From: JADJRH01 sp046351455
GTDB lineage: Bacteria > Myxococcota_A > Polyangia > Polyangiales > Polyangiaceae
Reading direction: 5' to 3'
Assembly: GCA_046351455.1 (NCBI GenBank)
Contig: JAXLYM010000004.1
Span: forward strand, 186,001-250,000
DNA length: 64,000 bases
In this document: positions 9,013-16,266 of the stretch, piece after piece
How the letters are laid out: every line of letters starts with the position of its first letter
Position numbering within the stretch: position 1 is the first letter of the stretch
Notes under the pieces: model-generated
Databases searched by the model: none
Told to the model about the DNA's origin: nothing
Seen by the model: only the letters and a program-made list of their open reading frames with translations
Position numbers and translations under genes: made by a program

Positions 9013-9890
9013 GACGGCGCCTCCTCCGAGGCCGGGACGCGCGCGGCCCCCTCTCGGGCGCGATCGTGGGGCGCGCGCCGCCGCTTCATCGCGTCCATCG
9101 CGAAGAGCAGCGCGATCGACGCGAGGCTGAGCACGAGCGCCATCCCGTACGCGCCGGTGTCGTTGCGATCCTCCAGCGCGCGGTACACGAAGCTCGTCGC
9201 CGTCTCGGTGCGCCCCGCGACCCCGCCCGACACCACGAGCACCGCGCCGAATTCGCCGATCGAGCGCGCCGCCGTCAGCGTCACCCCGTAGAGCAGCCCC
9301 CACCGGATGCTCGGCAGCGTCACGCGCCGGAACGTCGCGAGCGCGCCCGCCCCGAGCGTGAACGCCGCGTGCTCTTGATCGATCCCGACCTCTTCGAGCA
9401 CCGGCACGACCTCGCGGATCACGAACGGCAGCGACACGAACGTCGTCGCCAGCACCATCCCCGGGAGCGCGAACGCCACCTCGATCCCGAGCGCGTCGCA
9501 GATCGGCCGCAAGAGCCCCTTCGCGCCGAACAGCTCGATCAACACGAACCCCGCGATCACCGGCGACAGCGCGAACGGGACGTCGACGAGCGCGGACAGC
9601 GCCCGCTTCCCCGGGAACCGATCCCGCACGAGCACGTACGCCGCCGCCGTCCCGAAGACCGCGTTGAGCGCGACCGCGCACACCACCATGAGCAGCGTCA
9701 CCCACAGCGCATGAAGCGCGTCCGCCCGCCCGAGCGCGCTCACGAATCGCCCGATCCCGTCCCCGAGCGCGCCCCCCACCAGCGTCACGATCGGCAGCAC
9801 GAGCAGGCACCCCACGTACGTGACGGCCGCGCCCACGAGCAGCGCGCGCCCGATCGACCGCCGCCGCCTCCTCCTCGATCGATCAGGCAC
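9009..9890 (-). CDS. cysW: Sulfate ABC transporter permease CysW
   Basis: 293 aa inner-membrane permease with about six hydrophobic segments after an Arg-rich cytoplasmic start. The coupling-helix EAA-like loop is visible (EHAAFTLGAGALATFRRVTLPSIRWGLL), followed by the CysW-type GEFGAVLVVSGGVAGRTETAT stretch. Its first 8 nt overlap the end of cysT and its stop overlaps the cysA GTG, so the three genes form one tight operon. It pairs with CysT to form the translocation channel. Confidence 0.88.
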   Translation of the reverse strand: MPDRSRRRRRRSIGRALLVGAAVTYVGCLLVLPIVTLVGGALGDGIGRFVSALGRADALHALWVTLLMVVCAVALNAVFGTAAAYVLVRDRFPGKRALSALVDVPFALSPVIAGFVLIELFGAKGLLRPICDALGIEVAFALPGMVLATTFVSLPFVIREVVPVLEEVGIDQEHAAFTLGAGALATFRRVTLPSIRWGLLYGVTLTAARSIGEFGAVLVVSGGVAGRTETATSFVYRALEDRNDTGAYGMALVLSLASIALLFAMDAMKRRRAPHDRAREGAARVPASEEAPS

Positions 9891-10743
9891 CGCGGCCCCT
9901 CTTCTTCTCGTACGCCGAGACCGCCATCAGCACGAGGAACGAGATGGCCACGAGCACGAGCGACATCGCGCTCGCGGACTCGGTGTTGCCCGACTCGATC
10001 TCGCCGAACACGAGCACGCTCGCCGTGAGCGACCGCCGCGGCAGGTTCCCCGCCACCACCACGATCGAGCCGAATTCACCGAGCGCCCGCGCGAACCCGA
10101 GCAGCGTCCCCGTCACGATCGCGGGCCGGATCGCCGGCAGCACGACCTTGCGGAACGTGAACAGATCGCTCGCCCCGAGCGTGCGCGCGGCCTCTTCCTC
10201 GGCGACGTCGACCTCCGCGAGCACCGGCTCCACCGCGCGCACCACGATGGGCAGCGTCACGAAAAGCAGCGCGATCACGATCGCCGGCGGCGCGTACAAG
10301 ATCCGCACGCCCGCCGCGCCGAACGCCCGACCGAGCGCCGCGTCCGGCCCGAACAGCGTCACGATCGTGAGCCCCGCGACGAGCGTCGGGATCGAGAACG
10401 GAAGATCGATCAACAGATCGAGCGCCCGCCGCCCCGGGAACCGATACCGCACGAGCACGTACGCGATGAGCGTCCCCATCACCGCGTTGACGAGCGCCAT
10501 GATCGCCGCGCACTCCAGCGTGAGCACCAGCGCCGCGCGCGGCACCGGATGCGCGAGCGCGTGCGCCATCGCCCCGAGCCCCGCAGCGAACCCGCGCCGA
10601 GCGATCACCGCGACCGGGATCAACAGAAAGACGACGAGGTACAGGATCGCGGTCGCGCGCAGCCCGTAGCGCCCCCACGGCACACGAGCCGCGCGACGGC
10701 GAGCAGGCAGAGGCGCGGAGATCGAGTCGGCAGGGGCGACCAA
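9883..10743 (-). CDS. cysT: Sulfate ABC transporter permease CysT/CysU
   Basis: 286 aa with six predicted membrane segments; EEAARTLGASDLFTFRKVVLPAI is the EAA coupling loop and ALGEFGSIVVVAGNLPRRS is typical of CysT. The longest reading begins at TTG 10743 with no clear ribosome site, and a GTG near 10683 is an alternative; both keep all membrane segments. It is the promoter-proximal permease gene. No periplasmic sulfate-binding protein (Sbp/CysP) is encoded upstream or elsewhere in the window. Confidence 0.85.
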   Translation of the reverse strand: MVAPADSISAPLPARRRAARVPWGRYGLRATAILYLVVFLLIPVAVIARRGFAAGLGAMAHALAHPVPRAALVLTLECAAIMALVNAVMGTLIAYVLVRYRFPGRRALDLLIDLPFSIPTLVAGLTIVTLFGPDAALGRAFGAAGVRILYAPPAIVIALLFVTLPIVVRAVEPVLAEVDVAEEEAARTLGASDLFTFRKVVLPAIRPAIVTGTLLGFARALGEFGSIVVVAGNLPRRSLTASVLVFGEIESGNTESASAMSLVLVAISFLVLMAVSAYEKKRGRGA

Positions 10744-10842
10744 GCCGGCGGAGGATGACCGAAGAGGGAGCCCCTACGCAACCAGAATAGCGAAAGTCAC
10801 ATCGGCTAGATGCGACAATTCAAAACAGGCTCGGAATGAGCC

Positions 10843-12066
10843 TCAGAAGGACTTCAATCCCGTCATCAGGCGCTTCGAAATCACCACGCGCTGGATGTTT
10901 CCGGTGCCCTCGAAGATGTCGTAGACCTTAATGTCGCGGAACCACTTCTCGAGCAGCGCGTGCTCCGTCGCGAGCGACCCGTGCGCGCCGCAGATCTCGA
11001 TCGCCTCGATGCACGAGAAGATCGCGGCTTGACCGGCGGCGGCCTTCGCCATGCTCGCCTCCTTCGCGTTCGGGATGCGCGCGTCCGCCATGTACGTCGC
11101 GCGGTACACGAGCGATCGAGCCGCCTCGAGCCGCCGGCTCACCTTCGCGAGCCGCTCCGCGATCGCCGCGTAACGCGGGACGGGACGCGAAAGGACGTAG
11201 TTGTCCTTCACGAAGTCGCGCGCGTACTCGTAGGCCGCGCGCCCGATGCCGAGCGCCATCGCGCCCACGAGCGGCCGGGTGTTGTCGAAGGTCTTCATCG
11301 CGGTCATGAAGCCCTCCTTCGTGACGTACGCCGCCTCGCCGCCGAGCAGGTTCTCCTCCGGCACGCGGCAGTCCTCGAGCACGAGCTCCGCCGTCTCGTT
11401 CGCGCGGAGCCCCATCTTGTCCTCGATCTTGCCGATCTCGAAGCCGGGCGTGCCCTTCTCGACGACGAACGCGCGATGCCCGGCGCGCCCCGCGGCAGGA
11501 TCCACCGTCGCGAACACCACGTTCCACGAGGCCCGCGCGCCGTTCGTGATGTAGCACTTGCGCCCGTTGAGCACCCAGTCGCTGCCCTCTTTGCGGCAGC
11601 TCGTGCGGATGCCGGCGACGTCGCTGCCCGCGCCCGGCTCGGTGAGAGCGTAGGCGCCCCACTTGAGCGGCCCCTTGTGCATGTCCTTGAAGATGCCGAA
11701 GAAGCGCTCCTTCTGCTCCTTCGTGCCCGTCGCGCGGATCGGAGGCCCGCCGAGCCCCGGCCCCGGCACGCTGAGCAGCAGCGCCGCGTCGGCCCACGCG
11801 AGCTCCTCGGCCGCGATCGCGCTCGTGCGGTTCGTCTCGCTCACGCGGGTCGTGTCGCGCTCCGCCGCGACGCCCTCCTCGATCGGATCGACGATGTCGT
11901 CCGAGCGGAAGCCCTTCGCGAGCTTCATGAAGTTGCGGAGGAACTGCTCCGGCACCTCCTTGTTGCGATCCATCGAGAGGCTCATCGGCCGGATCACGTA
12001 CTTGCCGAGCGAGCGGATCCCTTCCTGGATCTCCTTCTGTTTCTTCGAGAGCGAAAAGTCGATCAT
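10843..12066 (-). CDS. Acyl-CoA dehydrogenase with catalytic Glu
   Basis: 407 aa from ATG 12066, with GGAGAAG upstream; a longer open frame reaching 12408 runs into the neighbouring gene. FAD/substrate motifs are present: ALTEPGAGSDVAGIRT in the middle domain, ITNGARASWNVVFATV, and C-terminal DIFEGTGNIQRVVISK. The Glu of that last motif (E386) is where MCAD-type enzymes carry the catalytic base. It should oxidise an acyl-CoA to the 2-enoyl-CoA and pass electrons to ETF in the cytoplasm. It lies 23 nt after a second acyl-CoA dehydrogenase gene that lacks this residue, suggesting a two-subunit enzyme. The physiological substrate is unknown. Confidence 0.9.
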   Translation of the reverse strand: MIDFSLSKKQKEIQEGIRSLGKYVIRPMSLSMDRNKEVPEQFLRNFMKLAKGFRSDDIVDPIEEGVAAERDTTRVSETNRTSAIAAEELAWADAALLLSVPGPGLGGPPIRATGTKEQKERFFGIFKDMHKGPLKWGAYALTEPGAGSDVAGIRTSCRKEGSDWVLNGRKCYITNGARASWNVVFATVDPAAGRAGHRAFVVEKGTPGFEIGKIEDKMGLRANETAELVLEDCRVPEENLLGGEAAYVTKEGFMTAMKTFDNTRPLVGAMALGIGRAAYEYARDFVKDNYVLSRPVPRYAAIAERLAKVSRRLEAARSLVYRATYMADARIPNAKEASMAKAAAGQAAIFSCIEAIEICGAHGSLATEHALLEKWFRDIKVYDIFEGTGNIQRVVISKRLMTGLKSF

Positions 12067-12089
12067 GGTCTTCTCCAGGGGGATCGAGG

Positions 12090-13307
12090 TCAGGTGAAGA
12101 TCGCCTGCGTCTCCGGCGTGGGCAGGACGAGCGCCGGATCCAGCGCCGCGCCGAGCTCGATGGCCGCGGAGATCTGATCGAGCTGCTCCGCGGTCGGGCA
12201 GCAGAGGCCGAGCTGCTTCGCGTCGCGCATCAGCTTCTCGGCGATCAGATCGCGGATGAACCCGGATCCGCCATGGAGCCCCACGCAGTCGTCCGCCGTG
12301 CGCATCGCCGCTTCGAGCGCGTGCGCGGCCGCCTGCGCGGTCGCGAGGAGCGCCTCCTTTTCCGGCGCCTTCGCGTCCCAAGCGTGCGCGGCCTTCCACA
12401 CGAGCCACCGCGCGCTCTCGACATCCATGTGCCGATCCGAGAGCGCGAAGGCCACCGCCTGGAAGTGACCGATCGGCTTGCCGAACGCCTTCCGCGTGTC
12501 GCAGTGCTCGCGCGCGATCTCGAACGCGAACCGCGCGACGCCGACCGCCCGAGCCGCCACCACGAGCGCCTGCTTCGCGAAGAACCGCAGCGTCGCCGCC
12601 GTGAACCCGCCGCCCTCCCCGAGCAGCCGATCCGCCTCCGTCACCTTCGCGTCCTCGAGCGCGATCTCACCGAAATCCGCCGCGTCGAGCCCGAGCGTGT
12701 CATGCCGTCCCCCGATGACGAGGCCGGGGTTGTCCTTGCGCACGACGAACGCGCCGATCCCGTCCCAGCCCTTCTCGGGCTCCACCTGCGCGAACACCAC
12801 GAACCGATCCGCCGTGTGCGCGTTGGTGACGAACGCCTTCTTCCCGGTGATCGAGTAGCCGCCTTCGATCCGCGTCGCGACCGTCGTGAACCCAGGGCGC
12901 TCCTTGCACGGTCGGAGCTCGCTCCAAGCGACGCCGCCGAATCGATCCGCGCCTCCTTCGCCTGAAAAATCGGCGAGCAGCGCCTGAGCCTGCTCCGCGG
13001 TCCCAAGCTCCAAGACGGCGCGCCCGAACGCCGCCGGCCCTGGCAAACCGAACGCAGCTCCAGCGTCCGCGGCGCCCAGCTCCTCTTCCACCAGCGCGGC
13101 GGCGACGACACCGAGCCCTTGTCCGCCGCAGCTCTCCGGCAGCGACATGAGTCCGAGCCCCATGTCGTAGGCCGCTCGTCGGATGTCCTCCGGGACGCTC
13201 CTCTTCTTCTCCAGCTCGCGCACCCGTGACGCGAGCGTGCTCTTCGCGAAATCCGCCACGCTCTGCTGGATGAGCTGCTGCTCTTCGCTCGCCTCGAACG
13301 AAATCAT
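12090..13307 (-). CDS. Acyl-CoA dehydrogenase paralogue without the catalytic EGT motif
   Basis: 405 aa from ATG 13307 preceded by GAGGAG. The family fold is recognisable: LPESCGGQGLGVVAAALVEE, YSITGKKAFVTNAHTADRFV, and RKAFGKPIGHFQAVAFALSD, the usual C-terminal ACAD signature. However the Y-E-G-T-x-x-I-Q type segment with the catalytic Glu is replaced by RDAKQLGLCCPTAEQLDQ, and the middle domain lacks the LTEPxAGSD motif of its neighbour. It is the first gene of the pair, directly behind a promoter-like sequence. It may be a non-catalytic or differently acting partner in a heteromeric dehydrogenase, as known for some mycobacterial FadE pairs; this is inference. Confidence 0.85.
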   Translation of the reverse strand: MISFEASEEQQLIQQSVADFAKSTLASRVRELEKKRSVPEDIRRAAYDMGLGLMSLPESCGGQGLGVVAAALVEEELGAADAGAAFGLPGPAAFGRAVLELGTAEQAQALLADFSGEGGADRFGGVAWSELRPCKERPGFTTVATRIEGGYSITGKKAFVTNAHTADRFVVFAQVEPEKGWDGIGAFVVRKDNPGLVIGGRHDTLGLDAADFGEIALEDAKVTEADRLLGEGGGFTAATLRFFAKQALVVAARAVGVARFAFEIAREHCDTRKAFGKPIGHFQAVAFALSDRHMDVESARWLVWKAAHAWDAKAPEKEALLATAQAAAHALEAAMRTADDCVGLHGGSGFIRDLIAEKLMRDAKQLGLCCPTAEQLDQISAAIELGAALDPALVLPTPETQAIFT

Positions 13308-13328
13308 CGGCACACTCCTCAGCGGCCG

Positions 13329-13357
13329 ATTGTGTAGAGGCACTACATAGAGGTCAA
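13329..13357 (-). promoter_or_regulatory. Sigma70-type promoter with internal palindrome for the acyl-CoA dehydrogenase pair
   Basis: On the minus strand: TTGACC (13357-13352), a 17-nt spacer, then CACAAT (13334-13329), 22 nt upstream of the ATG at 13307. The spacer holds a perfect inverted repeat TGTAG-AGGCA-CTACA (13333-13347) that touches the -10. That is the right place for a repressor operator. No regulator gene is adjacent. Confidence 0.6.
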
Positions 13358-13376
13358 GCCGGCGGATCGAGCATGC

Positions 13377-13405
13377 TTGACAAGGCGCCCCGCCATCGCC
13401 ATAAC
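13377..13405 (+). promoter_or_regulatory. Strong sigma70-type promoter for rpmI-rplT-pheS
   Basis: Consensus TTGACA (13377-13382), a 17-nt spacer, then CATAAC (13400-13405, four of six to TATAAT). The rpmI ATG is 88 nt beyond the -10. It is divergent from the acyl-CoA dehydrogenase promoter with about 20 nt between the -35 boxes. The leader is long enough for control by L20 or translation feedback, but I found no pseudoknot-like copy of the L20 site by eye. Confidence 0.65.
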
Positions 13406-13493
13406 GCGCCCTCCCCCGCATCGCCCCAGGCTTGCAAACGGCGCTCCGATGGTCGGAAGCGCGGCCCAGGTGAGCGGATTCCCGGGTGACGTC

Positions 13494-13691
13494 ATGCCGA
13501 AGATGAAGACGAAACGGTGCGCGGCGAAGCGGTTCAGCTTCACGGGTACCGGCAAGGTCCGCCGCAGCAAGGCCGGCCTGAACCACATGATGCAGGAAAA
13601 GAGCCGCAAGCGCCTGCGTCGCCTCCGCAAGAACGACACGGTCGACAAGGCCCTCCAGAAGAGGGTCAAGATCATGTTGCCCTACGGCTGA
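13494..13691 (+). CDS. rpmI: 50S ribosomal protein L35
   Basis: 65 aa, the usual length for bL35, starting MPKMKTKRCAAKRFSFTGTG and rich in Lys/Arg with the typical SKAGLNHMM...KSRKRLRRLRK middle. The start at ATG 13494 matches the family start exactly; upstream in-frame sequence is unrelated. It is followed after 27 nt by rplT. In most bacteria infC precedes rpmI; here it does not. Confidence 0.97.
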   Translation: MPKMKTKRCAAKRFSFTGTGKVRRSKAGLNHMMQEKSRKRLRRLRKNDTVDKALQKRVKIMLPYG

Positions 13692-13718
13692 GCCGGAACC
13701 CGAGAAGAGGAACGAGAA

Positions 13719-14075
13719 ATGCCGCGCGTCAAAAGAGGCTTCAAGGCCCGCCGCCGCCGTAACCGCATCCTGAACCAGGCCGAAGGCTTCTTCGGCGGTC
13801 GCAAGAACCGTCACCGCCAGGCGGTCGAGGTCGTTCGTCACGCGTGGGAGTACGGCTACATCAGCCGCAAGCTCAAGAAGCGTGACTTCCGCCGCCTCTG
13901 GATCACCCGCATCAACGCGGCCGCTCGCACCGTTGGCACGAGCTACTCGCGCCTGGTCGCGGCTCTGAAGAAGGCGAGCGTCGGGCTCGACCGCAAGATC
14001 CTCTCCGAGATGGCGATCCACGATCCGTCGGCGTTCTCCGCTGTCGCGAAGCTCGCGGGCGTCGCCAAGTCCTGA
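13719..14075 (+). CDS. rplT: 50S ribosomal protein L20
   Basis: 118 aa, standard length for bL20: MPRVKRGFKARRRRNRIL, then AEGFFGGRKNRHRQA and WITRINAAARTVGTSYSRL, all hallmark segments. GAGAAGAGGAACGAGAA upstream includes an AGAGGA ribosome site. It binds 23S rRNA early in 50S assembly and in many bacteria represses its own operon. It lies between rpmI and pheS in the same transcription unit. Confidence 0.98.
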   Translation: MPRVKRGFKARRRRNRILNQAEGFFGGRKNRHRQAVEVVRHAWEYGYISRKLKKRDFRRLWITRINAAARTVGTSYSRLVAALKKASVGLDRKILSEMAIHDPSAFSAVAKLAGVAKS

Positions 14076-14092
14076 CGAAAGTCCCCCCCAAA

Positions 14093-15178
14093 ATGGCGGA
14101 AGCCGAGAGCGCCGTACAAGCCATCGAAAATGGCCTCGCCGCGCTGGGAACGCGCTTCCGCGACGCCTTCGCCGCAGCCCAGAACGAAGCGACCCTCCGC
14201 GCCGAGCACGCAAAAGTGCTCGGCAAGAAGGGCGATCTCACTGCCGTCCTGGCGATGCTGCGGTCCGTACCGGCCTCCGAGAAGCCGGCTGTTGGCGCGC
14301 GGATCAACGTGTTCAAAGAGCAGGTCGAGCGCACCTTCGAGGAGCGCCTCCGGGCGATCCTCCGGCAAGCGCGCGAGGCCGAGCTCGCGGGTCAGCCCTT
14401 CGATCTCTCCCTGCCGGGCCGCACGGAGCTCGGGCGCGGACACCTCCACCCCGTAGCGCAGACCCGGGACGCGTTGCTCGCGATCTTCCGGGATCTCGGC
14501 TTCGCGGTGGGCGTCGGCCCGGAGATCGAGCTGGAGGCGAACAACTTCACGAAGCTGGCCTTCCCGCCGGATCACCCGGCGACGGACATGCAGGACAGCT
14601 TCTGGGTGGACGTGGCTGGCAACGGTCCGGCCGCGCGCACGCTCCTCCGCACGCACACGAGCGCCGTCCAGATCCGGGAGATGTCCTCTCGCAAGCCGCC
14701 GATGGCGGTGGTCAGCGCCGGCGCCGTCTACCGTCGAGACGACGACCTCACCCACTCGCCCATGTTCCATCAGATTGAGGGCTTCATGGTCGACGAAGGG
14801 GTGAGCTTCGCGAACCTCAAGGCGGTGGTCGGCGCCTTCGCCGAACGACTGTACGGTCCCGGGACGCCTGTGCGGTTTCGCCCCAGTTACTTCCCGTTCG
14901 TCGAGCCGGGCGCGGAGGTCGACGCGGGGTGCGCGTTCTGTGTCCGTCCCGACGGGTCGCACGCCGGTTGTCGCGTGTGCAAGCAGTCCGGATGGCTGGA
15001 GCTCCTCGGCTGCGGGATGATCCACCCTGAGGTCCTCCGTCACTGCGGCATCGACAGCGAGCGGTACACCGGCTTCGCCTTCGGCCTCGGGATCGATCGC
15101 GTGGCGATGCTCCGCTACGGCATCCCGAACATCCGTCTGCTCTTCGAGAACGACCCCCGCTTCCTCTCCCAATTCTGA
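14093..15178 (+). CDS. pheS: Phenylalanine--tRNA ligase alpha subunit
   Basis: 361 aa class II aminoacyl-tRNA synthetase subunit. The N-terminal ~90 residues form the tRNA-binding coiled coil. The catalytic domain shows HPVAQTRDALLAIF, LLRTHTSAVQIREM (motif 2 region), FHQIEGFMVDEGVSF, and motif 3 FAFGLGIDRVAMLRYGIPNI with the ATP-contacting Arg. It starts 17 nt after rplT and is probably co-transcribed with it. The beta subunit gene pheT, which usually follows directly, is absent: more than 1 kb without a gene comes next, so pheT must lie elsewhere. Confidence 0.96.
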   Translation: MAEAESAVQAIENGLAALGTRFRDAFAAAQNEATLRAEHAKVLGKKGDLTAVLAMLRSVPASEKPAVGARINVFKEQVERTFEERLRAILRQAREAELAGQPFDLSLPGRTELGRGHLHPVAQTRDALLAIFRDLGFAVGVGPEIELEANNFTKLAFPPDHPATDMQDSFWVDVAGNGPAARTLLRTHTSAVQIREMSSRKPPMAVVSAGAVYRRDDDLTHSPMFHQIEGFMVDEGVSFANLKAVVGAFAERLYGPGTPVRFRPSYFPFVEPGAEVDAGCAFCVRPDGSHAGCRVCKQSGWLELLGCGMIHPEVLRHCGIDSERYTGFAFGLGIDRVAMLRYGIPNIRLLFENDPRFLSQF

Positions 15179-15212
15179 GCCACAGCGTCTCTTTGGTGAC
15201 GCCAGGCACCGC

Positions 15213-15242
15213 CACGGCTCTGACGCTGGATCCAGAGCCGTG
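15213..15242 (+). terminator. Stem-loop after pheS, probable terminator
   Basis: Perfect 10-bp arms CACGGCTCTG and CAGAGCCGTG around a 10-nt loop, 35 nt after the pheS stop. There is no U-tract, so termination may be weak or need Rho; a 3'-end stabilising role is equally possible. Confidence 0.5.
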
Positions 15243-15604
15243 AGCCGCGGCCCGCACCGCGGCGTTGCGGTATCCCCCGTCCTCCACGGTCTTCCGGAGG
15301 CTCCGACGCCAGTTTCGACACGTCGATGTCGCGCCAACACGTCGAAGCCGTCGGATCCAAGGGGCTTGAGCGAGCTGCGGACTCTGCGGCGCATGCGGCA
15401 CGGAGACCTCGGTCCGCACCGATTTCCCCAAAATCTTTTCTCTACCCCGAGGTCGCACCCTCGACAACTCGGAAAGCCGCCCCAATTTCACCCGCAGTGG
15501 ACGGCTTGCCTCGATTGGCACGTCACATTTTGAACCTCTGCCTCGATCCGCAGTCAGCCCTCTGACTCAACCCACACTCTCGTGAACGGCAAGCGTTTTG
15601 CCGC

Positions 15605-15787
15605 TCACCGATTGACCAGGGCGCGCAGGATCCAAAGAGCTTTCGGGCGCGGTTGTACGTAGTTCAAACGCCGCACGAGAAGCACAACCTCGCCCCGTTC
15701 TCTCAGCAGCACCTCGCGTAGATCGTGCTCTTTCAAACCCACTAGCACTGTCCGCGCATCCCAAGAGAGCGGGCACCCACGTTGCAT
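15605..15787 (-). CDS. Doubtful small hypothetical protein
   Basis: 60 codons from ATG 15787. The sequence TVLVGLKEHDLREVLL followed by RERGEVVLLVRRLNYVQP has amphipathic helix and strand patterns unlike the Arg/Pro-rich noise frames elsewhere, and codon use is less GC-extreme. A hairpin (15587-15603) directly follows the stop. There is no clear ribosome site and no family match that I know. It could be a real orphan, a fragment of a decayed gene or chance. Confidence 0.25.
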   Translation of the reverse strand: MQRGCPLSWDARTVLVGLKEHDLREVLLRERGEVVLLVRRLNYVQPRPKALWILRALVNR

Positions 15788-16266
15788 AGCTCATCGCCTC
15801 GCGCGGCGGCGGTTCGCCCGTGATCGTTCCGACCTTTCGCGGGCATCCACGCGGAAAGGGAGGAATCAAAAGACAGATTCGGCGGTTCCGGCCTCGAATG
15901 ACCGTTTCCCCGCATGTCTTCGCGGAAACGAGGCTGACCTACCGAGTGAAGCACCGGGTTTCAGTTCTGCAAGCAGCCATTTCTCACATCCCAACGTAGC
16001 ACCCGACGGAAAACGCCATGAGGACCTCCAAAGCCCGCAAGCCCCCGATTGCCACTACCGCGAACCGCCATGACGCGCGTGTCCGGTCGCGTGTGCCGCA
16101 GCACGGACGTCGCTCCCCAGCGACCGCCGGGCGTCGCACGAACAAGGTGGAAGTCAGCGGCGGCGTGTCCGTTGCAAGGAGCGAGGGTGCTCGCCACGCG
16201 ACACGTCTCCTGAGCGTCGAGAGCCAGACCCCTGCTTCGGACAATTCCCCTTCTGCGGAGGAAGCC

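Larger units (their letters stand above)
15179..16266. other. 1.09-kb gene-poor region between pheS and the sigma factor gene
   Basis: Base composition falls below that of the flanking genes (AT-rich patches around 15420-15540 and 15900-15990). I see the pheS hairpin, one doubtful small minus-strand frame (15605-15787) with a hairpin just past its stop (CGGCAA/TTGCCG, 15587-15603), and the upstream in-frame extension of the sigma gene (from 16018). No tRNA or known RNA could be recognised. The sigma factor promoter must lie here but is not clear by eye. Confidence 0.5.

Noticed and set aside
15508..15535. Sigma54 promoter at TTGGCACGTCACATTTTG
   Set aside because: The -24 half fits (TGGCAC) but the required GC of the -12 element is absent.
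16018..16266. 83-codon N-terminal extension of the sigma factor
   Set aside because: Arg/Thr-rich, no domain and no ribosome site, whereas ATG 16267 has a strong GGAGGA.
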